A stretch of 64,000 nucleotides of DNA, from assembly GCF_001594145.1 (NCBI RefSeq), contig NZ_LVCF01000032.1, positions 1 through 64,000 of the forward strand, in the 5' to 3' direction. This stretch comes from Branchiibius sp. NY16-3462-2. Lineage in GTDB: Bacteria > Actinomycetota > Actinomycetes > Actinomycetales > Dermatophilaceae. Under the pieces are notes generated by a model. It had not been told where the DNA came from. It saw only the letters and a program-made list of their open reading frames with translations, and searched no databases. Shown here piece by piece: positions 43,157-50,463 of this stretch; the first letter of the stretch is position 1, and each line of letters opens with the position of its first letter. The translations under genes and the position numbers were made by a program.

Positions 43157-43591
43157 ATGACCGACCTTGCAACCATCATCGCGGCAGCCGGAGACGCAAC
43201 CGCTGGGCCGTGGACGCACGAGGCTCTCGGAAACCGCCACGTCGTCAGCGCCCCGAGCGGGATGATGGTCGCGAGCACCGGCTACGGTCCGGGCGGCGGA
43301 ACTGCCTGTGCCGACGCAAAGTTCATCGCGAACGCCCGCACCGAGGTGCTCGCTCTGGTGTCGGCGATCCAGCGGGTGCTGTCGTTGGCGCAGGCGTGGG
43401 AGAATCGAGGCCGCAGCGACATCGAGTTTGCAGGTACCCTCCCCGATCCCGACATGGCGGACCGGTTGAGGGGCACAGGGCAGGACTTCATCATGCGGGC
43501 AGACCAGATGCGAAAGGCGGTCGACGGCAGCTTGGCGATGATGCCGGACTCGGCGTTCTACAACAGCAACCTGCCCGGCGGTGCGCGATGA
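43157..43591 (+). CDS. Phage-type protein of the TPGPW family
   Basis: 144 residues. The pattern AAGDATAGPWTHE, then ACADAKFIANARTEVLALVSAIQRVLSLA, is typical of a widespread actinophage protein of unknown function. The start is set by motif A and gives MTDLATIIAAAGD. ATGA overlap with the next gene. Confidence 0.7.
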   Translation: MTDLATIIAAAGDATAGPWTHEALGNRHVVSAPSGMMVASTGYGPGGGTACADAKFIANARTEVLALVSAIQRVLSLAQAWENRGRSDIEFAGTLPDPDMADRLRGTGQDFIMRADQMRKAVDGSLAMMPDSAFYNSNLPGGAR

Positions 43592-44013
43592 GCGCTGATC
43601 CTCGCGCCGAGACCGTGCGCCAAGCAATCGCCGAACAGTCGTCGGGTCTGACCGGTCTGTCAGCCGGTCACGGTGACCGCGGCAACCTGCTGACGGAACT
43701 GTTGGGGGCATATCCGGCTGATGCGACCGGCGAGGAGATCATCGAGACGCTGACGCGGTTCGTCGCGGACGCCGGACAGGACATGCTGGCGATTGTCGCC
43801 GAGCATCTGCCGGGCAGTGACCGCTACGTCTGGCAACGGGATTGGGTGTACGGGTGCCTTGAAGCCCTGATGGTCGCCGACCGATCCATGGCCTGCCCGA
43901 GCAAGCTGCGCGCCGTACTGGCGCACTCCGACCACGAGGCAGTCATCGCCCCGATGGTCGAGGTGTTCGCGCAGATGGGTGCCGAGTGTGCACTGGCCCA
44001 GGTGACGAAGTAG
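43588..44013 (+). CDS. Hypothetical helical protein
   Basis: 141 residues (MSADPRAETVRQAIAEQSS...). Mainly helical, acidic, no motif recognised. Coupled by ATGA to the gene upstream. Confidence 0.6.
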   Translation: MSADPRAETVRQAIAEQSSGLTGLSAGHGDRGNLLTELLGAYPADATGEEIIETLTRFVADAGQDMLAIVAEHLPGSDRYVWQRDWVYGCLEALMVADRSMACPSKLRAVLAHSDHEAVIAPMVEVFAQMGAECALAQVTK

Positions 44014-44061
44014 CGGGACCGTGCCTAGGCCCGGGCGCACCAGTTTGAGCACGGGCTGAAC

Positions 44062-44196
44062 TTGGTCGGGGACGGGTTCGAGGTCGCCGACCTGCGCACC
44101 GAGATGGTCCGGTTGCAAGAGGGTCTGCGACTGGCGACCTCGCGTTCCATCATGCCTCTAGCAGAGATCGCGGCAGGCAACCCCGTCGCACCGTAG
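44062..44196 (+). pseudogene. 5'-truncated gene fragment ending Val-Ala-Pro
   Basis: The frame reads LVGDGFEVADLRTEMVRLQEGL...EIAAGNPVAP and stops with GTC GCA CCG TAG on the next motif A. The coding look begins before any good start codon (an upstream TAG lies at about 44024); TTG at 44062 is the only option. Probably a remnant, possibly a 44-residue protein. Confidence 0.4.
44185..44194 (+). promoter_or_regulatory. Motif A before the 119-residue gene
   Basis: GTCGCACCGT, then AGGTGC, then ATG at 44201. Confidence 0.75.
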
Positions 44197-44200
44197 GTGC

Positions 44201-44560
44201 ATGACCAAAATCACCAGCCCCCAGATCGTCCGCGTCGGCCCCGACACCCGCTTGGCGTGCGCCACCAAGCACGGCGGGAGCTACACCCACCTGAAGGTCG
44301 GCAGCGACAAGGAAACCGGCGAGCCGTTCGCATACGCCGTCGGTGTGATGATCGCCGCTGGTCCGCGGCTGCACCCGGACCCCATCCCGTTCAACTTCGC
44401 GTTCGACGTGGTCGAGTTCGACCGGAAGTTCTACGCGCTGGTCGACGACCGACGCCTGGACTACCCGCGCATGGTGCGCCTTTCCGGCGGCCGCGTGCAG
44501 ATCGAGCAGCACTTGCTGTCCGGCGGCACCGTCGCTGAACTCGTGGCGTGGGCCGCGTGA
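44201..44560 (+). CDS. Hypothetical beta-rich protein
   Basis: 119 residues (MTKITSPQIVRVGPDTRLAC...). No family recognised. The stop overlaps the next start (TGATG). Confidence 0.6.
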   Translation: MTKITSPQIVRVGPDTRLACATKHGGSYTHLKVGSDKETGEPFAYAVGVMIAAGPRLHPDPIPFNFAFDVVEFDRKFYALVDDRRLDYPRMVRLSGGRVQIEQHLLSGGTVAELVAWAA

Positions 44561-44775
44561 TGGCGCTGATCGAGCGGGCCTCGGGCCGGCACCGTGACGG
44601 CTCGCAAACCATTCGCGTCTGGTCCGAGGACGACTTGAACCCGGTCGAGCTCTGGCAGATAACGGTGAGCGACGACGGTGGGGTGTTGACCGTGCGCTCC
44701 GCTGGGGGCAGGTCGGTGCAGATAGACCTTGCCAGCGACGGATCGGTCTTCGTGTCGGCGCCCGTCGCACCGTGA
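44560..44775 (+). CDS. Hypothetical protein ending Val-Ala-Pro
   Basis: 71 residues (MALIERASGRHRDGSQTIRV...), beta-rich, ending FVSAPVAP because the following motif A supplies GTC GCA CCG TGA. Confidence 0.6.
   Translation: MALIERASGRHRDGSQTIRVWSEDDLNPVELWQITVSDDGGVLTVRSAGGRSVQIDLASDGSVFVSAPVAP
44764..44773 (+). promoter_or_regulatory. Motif A before a small membrane protein
   Basis: GTCGCACCGT, then GAGCGC, then ATG at 44780. Confidence 0.75.
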
Positions 44776-44779
44776 GCGC

Positions 44780-44944
44780 ATGAATACTCGGCGCGCCGTG
44801 CTGATCGGAAACATCTTCGCCGACTACATGATCTCGATGGTCGGGATGGCCACTAACGCATTTTGGCTTGCCAGTCTTGGTGGTGCCGCATTCGGCACCT
44901 GCCTCGGACTCCTGACGCTGGACCTGACACGCGACCCCGGGTGA
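44780..44944 (+). CDS. 54-residue membrane protein
   Basis: MNTRRAVLIGNIFADYM..., with hydrophobic stretches MISMVGMATNAFWLASLGGAAFGTCLGLLTL that could span the membrane twice. Its GTGA end overlaps a 19-residue frame (44941-45000, MNDLASELLAMCLAADSAS) that may be translated or may be the stump of a lost gene. Confidence 0.6.
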   Translation: MNTRRAVLIGNIFADYMISMVGMATNAFWLASLGGAAFGTCLGLLTLDLTRDPG

Positions 44945-45000
44945 ATGATCTTGCCTCTGAGTTGCTGGCCATGTGCCTCGCCGCGGATTCGGCCTCGTAG

Positions 45001-45272
45001 CGACCGGGCAGCACGCAAGCTGACTTCCTGCACTACAAGACCGTGCAGAGGCGGCGTCCTGCGCGTTCGCGACACGCCGATGGGTGGATGAATCTTTGGG
45101 CGGGTCCGTGAGGGGCGCGGGCCGGGCTCGGTACTGAAAGACCAACAGCTTCAGCATCTTTCGGACCCTTGAAGAACCGGTACGGGCCGTACGAGTCAAC
45201 CGACGTGTCAGGCCCGCGGTGCTCTCATGGAGTGAGCACGCGACGGATTCCAGACGATGAGGAGAGGCAGAG
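45001..45272 (+). other. Non-coding gap
   Basis: No convincing gene. Near its right end, AGGAGAGG lies 7-14 bases before the ATG at 45273 and is a normal ribosome-binding site. Confidence 0.5.
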
Positions 45273-45824
45273 ATGTTGATCGCCGATGCACCTACCTGCG
45301 CGCGGTGGGAGCTTTGCTCCTCGCGGCGGCTGATGAGCGGCCGGACCGTTCATTTTGCCCGCACCCTCGGCCGCGATAGCTATAGCCCTTGTGTCGTGGC
45401 ACTGGCCGCCGAAGTCGACCCGCGGGACATCGGAGTCATCGAATCAGCCCCGTGGCTCTACCGCAACGCGGTCGGCGACCTCCAGTGGCATCGAGACCTG
45501 GAGGTGATCCAATGGGTGGGCGTCGTCGACGGGGACGACCCCCAGCGCCCTTGGATGCTGAACTGGGGCCGCCAGGGGGTCGCTACCGAGATGCTTCGCC
45601 TCGCAAGGGAGATCACGCCCCGGCTGCGGCACGCGCCATGCTGGCAGCGGAGCCATGACGGCGAAGCTTTCGTGCGCGCTACCGACCCGGCGCAAGCGTG
45701 TCGTGGTCTGTGCGGGGCGGCTTGTAGGAATCCGCTCCCTGACGTCGTGGCGATCTTGCCGGAGCCTCCGAAGCGGTCGACCATCCTTGGCCGGCGTCGC
45801 TTGGTGATACCCGGTCGCCGCTAG
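45273..45824 (+). CDS. Hypothetical protein
   Basis: 183 residues (MLIADAPTCARWELCSSRRL...). It contains a number of Trp residues and a Cys cluster (APCWQR, QACRGLCGAACRNP). No recognised family. It uses a strong Shine-Dalgarno and no start-associated motif; a terminator follows it. Confidence 0.55.
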   Translation: MLIADAPTCARWELCSSRRLMSGRTVHFARTLGRDSYSPCVVALAAEVDPRDIGVIESAPWLYRNAVGDLQWHRDLEVIQWVGVVDGDDPQRPWMLNWGRQGVATEMLRLAREITPRLRHAPCWQRSHDGEAFVRATDPAQACRGLCGAACRNPLPDVVAILPEPPKRSTILGRRRLVIPGRR

Positions 45825-45836
45825 CGGTCGAATCGC

Positions 45837-45871
45837 AACCGTCCCCGCGAAGATGGGTCGCGGGGACGGTT
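45837..45871 (+). terminator. Perfect 14-base stem abutting motif A
   Basis: AACCGTCCCCGCGA pairs fully with TCGCGGGGACGGTT across a seven-base loop. There is no T-run, but it ends two bases before the next motif A, leaving no room for any other promoter in front of the next gene. Confidence 0.6.
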
Positions 45872-45872
45872 C

Positions 45873-45882
45873 GTCGCACCGT
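45873..45882 (+). promoter_or_regulatory. Motif A directly after a terminator
   Basis: GTCGCACCGT, then AAAGCC, then ATG at 45889. Confidence 0.8.
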
Positions 45883-45888
45883 AAAGCC

Positions 45889-46524
45889 ATGAACGTCCCA
45901 ATTCCATACGTGCTGACCGCGCCTGGTGACGGTCTGTGGATCCAGTCGAACAATCTGACGAAGCCGATTCCGTGGCTCATACTCGCTGCGGCGGTACTGG
46001 CCGTGACGCTCATCGTTCGGCGGATCGCCACAGCGGTGGCCGGCGATCGTCGCAATGGCTGGTTCCATGGGGTTGCGCTGGGGTGCATCGCCGCCGCCGT
46101 GCTCTCAATGGTGCTGGCCAATAGCAACGGTGCAGTTGCCCAGAAACCGTTGACCGAGTCACCGTTCACATTCAAGACCGACCGGCATGTCCTAAGCCTT
46201 ACCGATGAGCAGTTGCACCGGTTCGTGAACGACACCTACCCGATGTCGGTGGGATTCCTCTTTGGTGTCGGCGAACGCGGCCGAATCGACGATCGGGAAG
46301 CGATGTCGCTGCAGGATCAGATCGTTAGAACCTACGACCTGAGCATCATCACGACCGCACCGATCGTGTCCGGCGACTCGTTCGTTGCGACGGTGCACGG
46401 CGTGACTCGGCAGTGCGAGGCGCAGGTCACCGGGACCGTTGGCCGCGACATCTTCCACCGCCCAGTCTGCGAGCACATCGTGGTGCTGTGCGGCGGCATC
46501 GAACCCGGCAAGCGGGCAGCCTGA
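45889..46524 (+). CDS. Membrane protein with extracytoplasmic domain
   Basis: 211 residues: two membrane segments (WLILAAAVLAVTLIV and GVALGCIAAAVLSMVLA) followed by a ~130-residue soluble domain with Cys at QCEAQV, RPVCEHIVVLCG. Not recognised. The soluble part probably lies outside the membrane. Confidence 0.65.
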   Translation: MNVPIPYVLTAPGDGLWIQSNNLTKPIPWLILAAAVLAVTLIVRRIATAVAGDRRNGWFHGVALGCIAAAVLSMVLANSNGAVAQKPLTESPFTFKTDRHVLSLTDEQLHRFVNDTYPMSVGFLFGVGERGRIDDREAMSLQDQIVRTYDLSIITTAPIVSGDSFVATVHGVTRQCEAQVTGTVGRDIFHRPVCEHIVVLCGGIEPGKRAA

Positions 46525-46568
46525 GGGTCGCACGGAGTTCTTCCAACAAGTACGTGCGCCTCCTGGCC

Positions 46569-46578
46569 GTCGCACCGT
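46569..46578 (+). promoter_or_regulatory. Motif A before an interrupted gene
   Basis: GTCGCACCGT; the codon at six bases is AAC and not a start. The GTG that begins with the motif's last two bases (46577) opens the frame of the pseudogene below. Confidence 0.45.
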
Positions 46579-46798
46579 GCTCGGAACGACCAAGCGAACA
46601 GCCTTTGCCCTGGCTGATGAAGACGCCTTCTACCGCGCCGCTATCGAGCGGTAGCGGTTCCTGCGGAGTGAGTTTCGGCGTGAGCTCACCGAGGCGACCG
46701 CCACGGAGCAGCTACTCGCCAAACTTGCGACGAAAGCGCAACGCGCACAGTGTGTTTCGGGCTTTTCGACAGCAGTCGTGGGTGACCCTGCCGGCTGA
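46577..46798 (+). pseudogene. Small helical protein gene interrupted by an in-frame TAG
   Basis: From GTG 46577 the frame reads LGTTKRTAFALADEDAFYRAAIER, then TAG at 46652-46654, then continues in the same frame as RFLRSEFRRELTEATATEQL through LAKLATKAQRAQ to TGA at 46796-46798. The part after the stop keeps helical coding character, so the TAG is a disabling mutation, or rarely a recoded codon. The bases 46799-46957 hold no gene. Confidence 0.5.
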
Positions 46799-46957
46799 CT
46801 GCGACGTGAGGACCCTCCGGTCCGCTGGGTGCGTTTGCTTCGTCGGGCGTTCGCATTGGCTTTTGCTCGGGGGAACTAGCTACGCTCGTTTCACTCGCTC
46901 ACGCAGGTCGAAGGACAGGCCTTCGTCGCTCGCCGTGGGGGGTAGGAAGAACGATCA

Positions 46958-47539
46958 ATGTTCGATTTGACGACGCTTTCGACGTTGCGCGGCATCGCCG
47001 CGGTTCCCGCGATCCGCTTCGACGCGGTGGTCGAGTTGACCGGCCTGGATTGGCGCGAAGCCACTGAAACGGGCGAGATCCCCAAGACCCCAGGAGTTTA
47101 CGCCTGGGTCGACCACGCTGGGCTGGTGATCTACCACGGCAGCGGCATGGGATCTCACGGACTGCGAGGACGGCTCGGCCGCGAAATGGGGTGGGGCGAG
47201 AACCAGCGCCGCAGGATCCGGGAGTACGACTCCACAGATCCGGACGATGGTGCGTGGATCCTGGGTGAGTCTCCCGTGATCCGGATGATCGCCGAACAGC
47301 GGCCGCAACTGTGGGTCGCGCAGGCCGCTCCTGCGAGCTGGACAATCCCGGACCACCCGGGACTGGCTATGCCGGCCACCGCCGTCGGCTGGGAGATCTT
47401 CATCTACGCCTGCAGCCTGTATGTCGCCGGACGCCGGTCGCTGCTGGGCGGCGGTGCCTGGGAAGCCAAGAAGGGCTCGCTCGGGGCCGATATGGAGTGG
47501 ACGGCCTGGTACCGGCTGCGACAAGTCATGGGGATGTAG
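46958..47539 (+). CDS. GIY-YIG-like protein
   Basis: 193 residues. TPGVYAWVDHAGLVIYHGSG followed by GLRGRLGREMGWG resembles the GVY...IYxG core of GIY-YIG nucleases, and a Glu occurs later (GWEIFIYA). The match is partial. GGGGGGTAGGAAG upstream is a possible ribosome site; no motif A. A terminator hairpin follows. Confidence 0.45.
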   Translation: MFDLTTLSTLRGIAAVPAIRFDAVVELTGLDWREATETGEIPKTPGVYAWVDHAGLVIYHGSGMGSHGLRGRLGREMGWGENQRRRIREYDSTDPDDGAWILGESPVIRMIAEQRPQLWVAQAAPASWTIPDHPGLAMPATAVGWEIFIYACSLYVAGRRSLLGGGAWEAKKGSLGADMEWTAWYRLRQVMGM

Positions 47540-47567
47540 CAAACCGGGGCACCGCACAACCCTGCAC

Positions 47568-47595
47568 AGGTGGACCGCCGCACGGCGGTCCACCT
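47568..47595 (+). terminator. Perfect 12-base hairpin
   Basis: AGGTGGACCGCC and GGCGGTCCACCT around GCAC, 28 bases past the stop of the GIY-YIG-like gene. No T-run. Confidence 0.6.
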
Positions 47596-47710
47596 CATCC
47601 CGGCTCAAGCCCACGTTCAGCGACCTGGATTGCCGCGAACCCATGTGGTCCGACACCGCGGTTCCTCGGTGCGGAGCGACGAACCAGGCTGTGACCTAAC
47701 GGTTTCGGCC

Positions 47711-47720
47711 GTCGCACCGT
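47711..47720 (+). promoter_or_regulatory. Motif A before the 47727 gene
   Basis: GTCGCACCGT, then GCAGGC, then ATG at 47727. Confidence 0.75.
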
Positions 47721-47726
47721 GCAGGC

Positions 47727-48176
47727 ATGAACGAACTGCACATCTACCCCGACGAGCAGCGCGGGCACATCGCCTACCGCCAGGAGCACGACGGCAACGA
47801 CTGGCGGGACATGAACGGCGTCGATGTGGGCTCGGCGAGTCCGACGCTGCACTTCGGCGGCGGCTGGCTGCACCTGTCTCCGGCGCAAGCGCGCGAGGTT
47901 GCTGATTCGCTGCACTGGTGGGCTGATCGGTACGAGCCGAAGGCCATGGAGCCGCGGCCCCAACCCGAGCGGTGTTCTCGCTGCGGCGGGCGGGGCGGTC
48001 GCCACGGGTCGGTGCATGTCCGGCACGGCAACGGTGGCGGGCATAAAGGAAGGATGGTCGCCTCGAAGGTCAGGGAGTCTTCACCGTCGCGCAGGTTGCG
48101 GGCGCCAACGGACATGAGAACGCCTAGCCCGATGCGTTTGCGGATGCCGTGCTGCGTGGAAGCTGTCATGCCATGA
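47727..48176 (+). CDS. Hypothetical protein with zinc-knuckle, antisense-overlapped
   Basis: 149 residues. The first ~90 (MNELHIYPDEQRGHIAYRQE..., WLHLSPAQAREVADSLHWWADRYE) look like a genuine small-protein domain, then CSRCGGRGGRHG. The last ~50 residues are opposite the start of the minus-strand gene at 48169 and have weaker coding character, so this gene may have lost an earlier stop. Confidence 0.6.
   Translation: MNELHIYPDEQRGHIAYRQEHDGNDWRDMNGVDVGSASPTLHFGGGWLHLSPAQAREVADSLHWWADRYEPKAMEPRPQPERCSRCGGRGGRHGSVHVRHGNGGGHKGRMVASKVRESSPSRRLRAPTDMRTPSPMRLRMPCCVEAVMP
47774..48169 (-). CDS. Hypothetical protein overlapping the 47727 gene in antisense
   Basis: 131 residues (MTASTQHGIRKRIGLGVLMS...). 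Its first ~40 codons show better GC-rich third positions than the other strand. The rest is Pro/Arg/Cys-rich and is antisense to the certain part of the 47727 gene, so only the N-terminal part is likely conserved. It has its own motif A. Confidence 0.45.
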   Translation of the reverse strand: MTASTQHGIRKRIGLGVLMSVGARNLRDGEDSLTFEATILPLCPPPLPCRTCTDPWRPPRPPQREHRSGWGRGSMAFGSYRSAHQCSESATSRACAGDRCSQPPPKCSVGLAEPTSTPFMSRQSLPSCSWR

Positions 48177-48185
48177 CGGTGCGAC
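48176..48185 (-). promoter_or_regulatory. Motif A before the antisense-overlapping gene
   Basis: Minus-strand GTCGCACCGT, then CATGGC, then ATG at 48169. Confidence 0.7.
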
Positions 48186-48216
48186 GGTACACGTCGCCCG
48201 CGAGTGGGTGCGTCGG

Positions 48217-48660
48217 TCATTCAATGCCGCCCGGGCCGATGTTGCCGACGCGGCGCGAGTTCCTCATGCCGGGACGAACCACCGGCGGTGCGTCGCGGTA
48301 CCGGGAGCTGCGATGCTGTTGCGGCCCAATCGACTGCGACAGCCACGAGGCCATGTCGCGCACGTCCATCTGCAAGGCCACCGCGATGGAGCGTTCGAGG
48401 GTGGCGCCTTTACTGGACTCCCAACCGGGCAGCAACGCCACCGCTTCGGCCTCCACCAAGAGCCGAATCCCGTTGCGCATGTAGTAAGCCCAAGGCTTCA
48501 CTTCCCCGGAATGAAGCTGATCCTCGCTCGGCGGATCAATCTCGGCAGGGTTGAACACCGTGTGCCCCAGGGCACGGAGCCGCCGCGCGGCCTCGTTGAA
48601 CACCGGGTAGTTGAACTGCGGCAACCCGGTCATCGGGCCAGCGATGTAGAGGCGGCTCAC
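48217..48660 (-). CDS. DUF4406 protein (deoxyribosyltransferase-like fold)
   Basis: 147 residues. LYIAGPMTGLPQFNYPVFNEAARRLRALGHTVFNPAEI and AVALLPGWESSKGATLE are diagnostic of DUF4406, related to nucleoside 2-deoxyribosyltransferases and common in phages. The GTG start overlaps the upstream stop (GTGA). The C-terminal ~45 residues are less typical. Confidence 0.85.
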   Translation of the reverse strand: MSRLYIAGPMTGLPQFNYPVFNEAARRLRALGHTVFNPAEIDPPSEDQLHSGEVKPWAYYMRNGIRLLVEAEAVALLPGWESSKGATLERSIAVALQMDVRDMASWLSQSIGPQQHRSSRYRDAPPVVRPGMRNSRRVGNIGPGGIE

Positions 48661-48941
48661 GGCAGCAACGCCTCCTGCCGGATGCCGTGGGCACGGAGCT
48701 GGTGGTCGGCGAAATCGGGCAGGAACTGCACCGATCCATAGCTGCGGACGTAGTCATCACAGGTAGGGCATCGCGACAGGAACACGCCGCCACCGATATG
48801 CCAGGTTTGGCCGGGCGGGATGCTGTCCGGATCGAAGACCGGCGTCGCCTGATACGCGATCGCAGCGCGGGCCGCGTTGCGCTCGTTGAGGATTCGATCA
48901 GCGATGTCACGGCCGCGGTCTGGCGTGGTGGTGGTTGTCAT
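48657..48941 (-). CDS. Hypothetical protein with CxxC
   Basis: 94 residues (MTTTTTPDRGRDIADRILNE...). SRCPTCDDYVRSYGSVQFLPDFADHQLRAHG gives a likely C2H-type metal site. Coupled to the DUF4406 gene. Confidence 0.65.
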   Translation of the reverse strand: MTTTTTPDRGRDIADRILNERNAARAAIAYQATPVFDPDSIPPGQTWHIGGGVFLSRCPTCDDYVRSYGSVQFLPDFADHQLRAHGIRQEALLP

Positions 48942-48947
48942 GCGTTC

Positions 48948-48957
48948 ACGGTGCGAC
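48948..48957 (-). promoter_or_regulatory. Motif A before the 48657 gene
   Basis: Minus-strand GTCGCACCGT, then GAACGC, then ATG at 48941. Confidence 0.75.
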
Positions 48958-48959
48958 GT

Positions 48960-49487
48960 TCAGACGGTCGCGGTGACCCGCGAGCTGGTGATCAACACCC
49001 CGTCCCAGCGTTCCTCGAAGCTGAACTGGACCGGCATTCCTTCACCGTCCCAGCGCCACTCTCCGTCATCGTGGGTGAGCACTCCGCGCTGGAACCTGGT
49101 GAGTGGGACGCTGCGTCCCGGCTGCCCATCCGGCCCCAGCCAGGTGGTGACGGTGACCGAGCAGCCGGACTCGCCCCGGGTTGTCTCGACCCGGACGCGA
49201 CCGCCGCCGGCCTCGTGCTGCTCGACGGCTTCCACGGCGCGGATCCGTGCGCGCTGCAATGCTTCCCGCTGCGTTTTCGGCCAACGCCCCGTGTCGAACT
49301 GGTTCCGGCACGCCGCGTCGAACGCCGCCTGGGCCAGTGACCCGAGCACCGCATCCGGTAGCTCCTGCAACGGCGTTGTCGCCAGGTCGTGCCCGTCGAG
49401 GAGGAACGGCGGGCAGCCGCCGGTCACCGGGTCGATGCACTCCTGGCGCAACGACCGTTGTAATACCGCGTAATCCTTGGCGCTCAT
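48960..49487 (-). CDS. Untagged homologue of the tagged GPA-repeat proteins
   Basis: 175 residues (MSAKDYAVLQRSLRQECIDP...). It shares DPVTGGCPPFLLDGHDLATTPLQELPDAVLGSL and EQHEAGGGRVRVETTRGE with the tagged proteins at 15143, 16332 and 24575 but has neither the tag nor the GPA repeats, and it starts with motif A and not motif B. It shows that the tag is a separable module. Confidence 0.7.
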   Translation of the reverse strand: MSAKDYAVLQRSLRQECIDPVTGGCPPFLLDGHDLATTPLQELPDAVLGSLAQAAFDAACRNQFDTGRWPKTQREALQRARIRAVEAVEQHEAGGGRVRVETTRGESGCSVTVTTWLGPDGQPGRSVPLTRFQRGVLTHDDGEWRWDGEGMPVQFSFEERWDGVLITSSRVTATV

Positions 49488-49491
49488 GCGC

Positions 49492-50037
49492 TCACGGTGC
49501 GACGGGCCACGGCACCAGTGGCGCGTCCCCGCGCACATACAGCGGGTGCCTCGGGCGGCCGTCCTTGGTGACGCCGAGAGCGCGAAGCCGCTCACCGGCC
49601 AGTCTGACGACAGCTTCGGCCAGGTCGCCGGGGCCGTGCATGCCCCACGCGGCGATGACCAACCCGTTGCCGGAGAGAGTCGTTCGCAGCCACGAATCGT
49701 TCTCGGGCCCGACCGGATCTACGACTTGGGACAACTCGGACGGCTTGGTCGCGCGGTAGGCGAATAGGTTCACCACGGCCAACCCGCCGCAGTTCTCGCG
49801 CTTGGCGAATGCGATGCAACGCCGGATGGTCGGGTCGTCCTGCGCAGCGTCCGCGGTCGATGGGTTGAGCATGACGAACGTCGCGACTGGCCCGTCCGCC
49901 CAGCGACGAGTCAGCAGGTACCGGTATCGACCGTCCGGCGACAACACCGCATCCGTCACCCGCACATCATGCCGTCCACATAGCGCAGCGGCCCGCGGGC
50001 TTCCGACGATGTGCAGCGGGTGATCGGAATGGGTCAT
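49492..50037 (-). CDS. DUF1643 protein
   Basis: 181 residues. FVMLNPSTADAAQDDPTIRRCIAFAKRENCGGLAVVNLFAYRATKPSEL is the DUF1643 signature, a phage and bacterial family of unknown function. The start is set by motif A (MTHSDHPLHIVG). It ends LVPWPVAP on the next motif. Confidence 0.85.
   Translation of the reverse strand: MTHSDHPLHIVGSPRAAALCGRHDVRVTDAVLSPDGRYRYLLTRRWADGPVATFVMLNPSTADAAQDDPTIRRCIAFAKRENCGGLAVVNLFAYRATKPSELSQVVDPVGPENDSWLRTTLSGNGLVIAAWGMHGPGDLAEAVVRLAGERLRALGVTKDGRPRHPLYVRGDAPLVPWPVAP
49494..49503 (-). promoter_or_regulatory. Motif A before the untagged homologue
   Basis: Minus-strand GTCGCACCGT, then GAGCGC, then ATG at 49487. The upstream gene ends in VAP on this motif. Confidence 0.75.
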
Positions 50038-50041
50038 ACCT

Positions 50042-50170
50042 TCACGGTGCGACGGGCGGGCTGGGCGGCGCAGGTACGCCGCTACAGGGCGTAGAAAGGC
50101 TTGCGCCCCAGTCGTCCTTGCCGGCGACAACCTCCAAATCTCCGGCTTGACGCCGCCCAGCCAGGTTCAT
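50042..50170 (-). CDS. 42-residue protein ending Val-Ala-Pro
   Basis: MNLAGRRQAGDLEVVAGKDD..., joined by ATGA to the upstream gene and ending PSPPVAP on the DUF1643 motif A. The upstream stop region (GTCGCACCATGA) is itself one base from motif A. Confidence 0.5.
   Translation of the reverse strand: MNLAGRRQAGDLEVVAGKDDWGASLSTPCSGVPAPPSPPVAP
50044..50053 (-). promoter_or_regulatory. Motif A before the DUF1643 gene
   Basis: Minus-strand GTCGCACCGT, then GAAGGT, then ATG at 50037. Confidence 0.75.
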
Positions 50171-50463
50171 GGTGCGACGGGACCGCCCAGGCTGGCAGGC
50201 TGGTCGAACTCCACCAGGCGCAGGGCACGAGCCAGCCGCAGCGGGGTCGTGTCGTAGCGGTCGAAGAATCCACGGCAGACGGCGTTCTGGCCACCTAAGG
50301 AGCTGTGGCAGATGATCGCCGAGTCCTGCGACACCGCGGCGTTCACCATGTCCTTGACCCGGCCAGGTGCCAGGCGCATCGGGTCGCCCGGCCGGAAGAT
50401 GCACGTACCGCACCTGTCGGCGACGACGTGGACCTTGCCTTCGCGGAACGCGTTGCCGGTCAT
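50167..50463 (-). CDS. Phage-type zinc-binding protein
   Basis: 98 residues. RCGTCIFRPGDPMRLAPGRVKDMVNAAVSQDSAIICHSS...AVCRGFFDRYDTTPLRLARAL is a common actinophage/plasmid family with four conserved Cys and a His. Ends GGPVAP. Coupled by ATGA on both sides. Confidence 0.75.
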   Translation of the reverse strand: MTGNAFREGKVHVVADRCGTCIFRPGDPMRLAPGRVKDMVNAAVSQDSAIICHSSLGGQNAVCRGFFDRYDTTPLRLARALRLVEFDQPASLGGPVAP

